Position numbers and translations under genes: made by a program
Notes under the pieces: model-generated
Databases searched by the model: none
What the model was told of the DNA's origin: nothing
Seen by the model: the letters and a program-made list of their open reading frames with translations, nothing else
Assembly (NCBI GenBank): GCA_009731375.1
Contig: BJOX01000033.1
Location: forward strand, 949,538-998,329
Origin: Paulinella micropora
Lineage: Eukaryota; Cercozoa; Imbricatea; Euglyphida
Length of the DNA stretch: 48,792 nucleotides
Reading direction: 5' to 3'
Shown: positions 45,475 to 48,792 of the stretch, in pieces
Layout of the letters: each line of letters opens with the position of its first letter
How positions within the stretch are numbered: the stretch's first letter is position 1

Positions 45475-45687
45475 CTACGGCGCTCGTGATCCGTCCTCAG
45501 GCCAAGCCATGAAGGTCTTGTTTATCTGCAGGCCACAAAGACCGTGCCAGGTTAAAGCCAAGAAGCAAGGACTGTAAGTGCTTCGCTCTAAGGCAAAGAC
45601 GTATTTCTCATCTTGGGCAAGCAAATCTTGCACACATTCCCACAGAGGACGCGCCCAGTCAAATTTTGTAGCAACATTTCTTTCCCG
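45475..45687 (-). CDS. Terminal exon of an unrecognised gene
   Basis: After acceptor TTATATTTAG a 70-codon frame without Met start reads RERNVATKFDWARPLWECVQ, LLAQDEKYVFALERSTYS, LALTWHGLCGL and 20 more residues to TAG at 45475-45477. Codon use and the Trp/Cys-rich composition look like real coding sequence. It starts in phase 0, as does the upstream exon donor at 46128, so the two could be joined. Family not recognised. Confidence 0.55.
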   Translation of the reverse strand, partial: RERNVATKFDWARPLWECVQDLLAQDEKYVFALERSTYSPCFLALTWHGLCGLQINKTFMAWPEDGSRAP

Positions 45688-45865
45688 CTAAATATAACAA
45701 TTCTCGGGTTTTGTGGTCAAGTTAAATTTTGACACGTCCATTTTGGAAGCAAAACAGGTATAGGGGTTAATGTGCAGTTCGGAGAAATATTAGTCTAAGA
45801 GAAAATATCAAGAAGGGTGAGCGCCGCGGTGTCGAAGTGCGATCTAGGACAAACATTCAGACAGA

Positions 45866-46110
45866 CAGACATACCTGATAGTTTTAGTTGGATAGATTAT
45901 GGAGGTGGAGAGATAAGTGAATAGATAAAAGAGCAGCTATGATTGGGGTTATGCAGGTGGAGAGATAAGTAGATAGATATATAAACAGCTAAAGTTGGAT
46001 ATGTTAGGCAGCTAAACAAATAAGTGGATCGATAAAAAAGAAGCTATAATGGGATAGGTCACGCAGGTGGAGAGGTGAGCAGATATATAGAAAGCAGCGT
46101 GCCTTGGTTA
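45866..46110. repeat. ~55-bp minisatellite, four to five diverged units
   Basis: Units contain GGTGGAGAGATAAGT, GATA..AGCAGC and TTGGAT..TTATG words, with 50-60 bp period. Confidence 0.75.
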
Positions 46111-46127
46111 GGTTATGGAGAGGGGAC

Positions 46128-46157
46128 CTTGCCGGCCTTGATGCTCTGCAGATAGTG
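46128..46157 (-). CDS. Candidate micro-exon (HYLQSIKAGK)
   Basis: 30 nt between GTGGTTGTAG and AAG|GTCCCC, phase 0 both sides. Confidence 0.45.
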
Positions 46158-46214
46158 CTACAACCACATCAACAAGCAAACAAAATTTTATGGATATACC
46201 TAAGTATGAGCGAG

Positions 46215-46218
<4 letters not shown>

Positions 46219-46275
<57 letters not shown>

Positions 46276-46372
46276 CTTCAACTGTCTTAAACAGAAAGTT
46301 AGTCGTTCTTTGGTATTGCGACCTTCAAGCAGATTCTGCACAGGTCAAGCAAGACAGAATAACATCTCTCTC

Positions 46373-46403
<31 letters not shown>

Positions 46404-46510
46404 CCCTCCCTCCCTCCCTCCCTCTCTCTCTCTTTCTCTCTCTCTCTCTTCAACACACACACACACACACACACGCGCAACACACACACCACCCCCAGCG
46501 CGCCCCTTTC
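46219..46510. repeat. GA, CT and AC dinucleotide arrays
   Basis: GA 46219-46273, CT with CCCT variants 46365-46449, AC 46453-46488. They flank the exon 46276-46335 with opposite strand polarity. Confidence 0.92.
46276..46335 (-). CDS. Candidate exon (NLLEGRNTKERLTFCLRQLK)
   Basis: 60 nt between GACCTGTGCAG and AAG|GTTCTC, phase 0 both sides. The donor runs straight into a CT repeat in the sense direction. Its phase fits the exons on both sides. Confidence 0.58.
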
Positions 46511-46686
46511 TCTCTCTACATACATACCTGTATCAAGGGGGGAGAATGTTGTAGGCTGATCATGGACCGTAGCGCAGACAAGAGCCACAAGCTATAGCAC
46601 ATACAGTTTGACATGGAATACAATTATGCAAATACACCAATATTGAATCATGTACGTAATTATTTGTTTAATTTATGTCGTTAGAC

Positions 46687-46741
46687 CTGAAATACTCGAC
46701 CTAGCTTGCCTTAATACGTCTAAATCGCTTGCGGGCCGACA
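46687..46741 (-). pseudogene. Truncated copy of exon 46792-46871
   Basis: It keeps the donor and an open frame (LCRPASDLDVLRQARSSIS) but lacks the acceptor half. The duplication unit is about 105 bp and includes the downstream intron (GTACGTAATTATTTGTTTA). A third remnant of the acceptor side lies near 46960-46990. Confidence 0.75.
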
Positions 46742-46791
46742 CAAATATGTAGACATGTACGTAATTATTTGTTTATGTTATGTCATCAGAC

Positions 46792-46871
46792 CTGAAGCGC
46801 TCGATGCCTGTTTTGCCTTGATACGTCCATATCGGTGGCGGGCCGACACAAGACTCGAACAAGAGCCGCGC
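46792..46871 (-). CDS. Candidate exon (VRVLCRPATDMDVSRQNRH)
   Basis: 80 nt between TTTAACACAG and CAG|GTCTGA. The frame was chosen because it is also open in the duplicated copy at 46687-46741, while the other frames are not. Confidence 0.55.
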
Positions 46872-47060
46872 CTGTGTTAAAATGTATGTATGTGTATTGC
46901 ATATATGTACTTGTAGTGTACGTATTGAAGTTTGCACAGTATATCGGTGTGACGTTAAACGTATGAACAAAGGTCACGCCTACGTTAAACGTATATGTAT
47001 TTTTATGAGTAGTTTAGGTATTGGTTGGCTGTTAGTTTATTAGTTTACGTATTGGAGCAT

Positions 47061-48526
<1,466 letters not shown>

Positions 48527-48545
48527 CTAGCCACACAACACAGCC

Positions 48546-48792
<247 letters not shown>

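Noticed and set aside
46792-46871. Minus-strand frame ARLLFESCVGPPPIW
   Set aside because: The duplicated copy has stops in this frame, while the frame VRVLCRPATDMDV is open in both.

Overview
The window is eukaryotic nuclear DNA. It has short exons (30-400 bp) with GT-AG introns, long microsatellites of many motifs, a Ty1/copia-type retrotransposon remnant and a block of TTAGGG repeats. The species cannot be fixed from the sequence. TTAGGG telomeres occur in animals, fungi and several algal and protist lineages. Assembly gaps (runs of N) sit inside or beside simple repeats, so indels and frameshifts near them may be artefacts.

Layout. (1) 348-23936, plus strand: the 3' part of a fumarylacetoacetase gene (FAH, last step of tyrosine catabolism). 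Seven exons are recognisable and one small exon is unaccounted for. One intron (2182-21322) is 19.1 kb long and is almost entirely a TTC/CTT/GCT triplet array with higher-order repeats and five inverted GAA blocks. (2) 24-31 kb: simple repeats, a cluster of three nested 48-bp palindromes, a 308-bp fold-back element, a few orphan exons, a small ORF broken by a 53-bp tandem duplication, interstitial telomeric repeats, and a 440-bp dispersed repeat that also occurs, inverted, at 2.4 kb. (3) 37388-32168, minus strand: a class I SAM-dependent methyltransferase gene reconstructed from nine exons whose phases all agree. (4) 39641-41401, plus strand: a BTB/POZ-domain gene with one internal frameshift. 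(5) 41773-44640: a minus-strand copia-like element (LTR, RNase H end of pol, gap, and a second expanded LTR-like copy). (6) 45475-48526, minus strand: splice-bounded exons of one or two genes I cannot name, including a pair of near-identical exons with the same phase.

The reading frames of up to about 2,600 codons through the triplet arrays are low-complexity artefacts. Real coding sequence is a few percent of the window and sits in exons mostly too short for an ORF caller. The recurring theme is that many exons are accompanied by one or more full, truncated or inverted 'shadow' copies separated by microsatellites. This is seen in FAH, the methyltransferase and the unnamed minus-strand genes, and suggests microsatellite-mediated local duplication of exon-sized segments.
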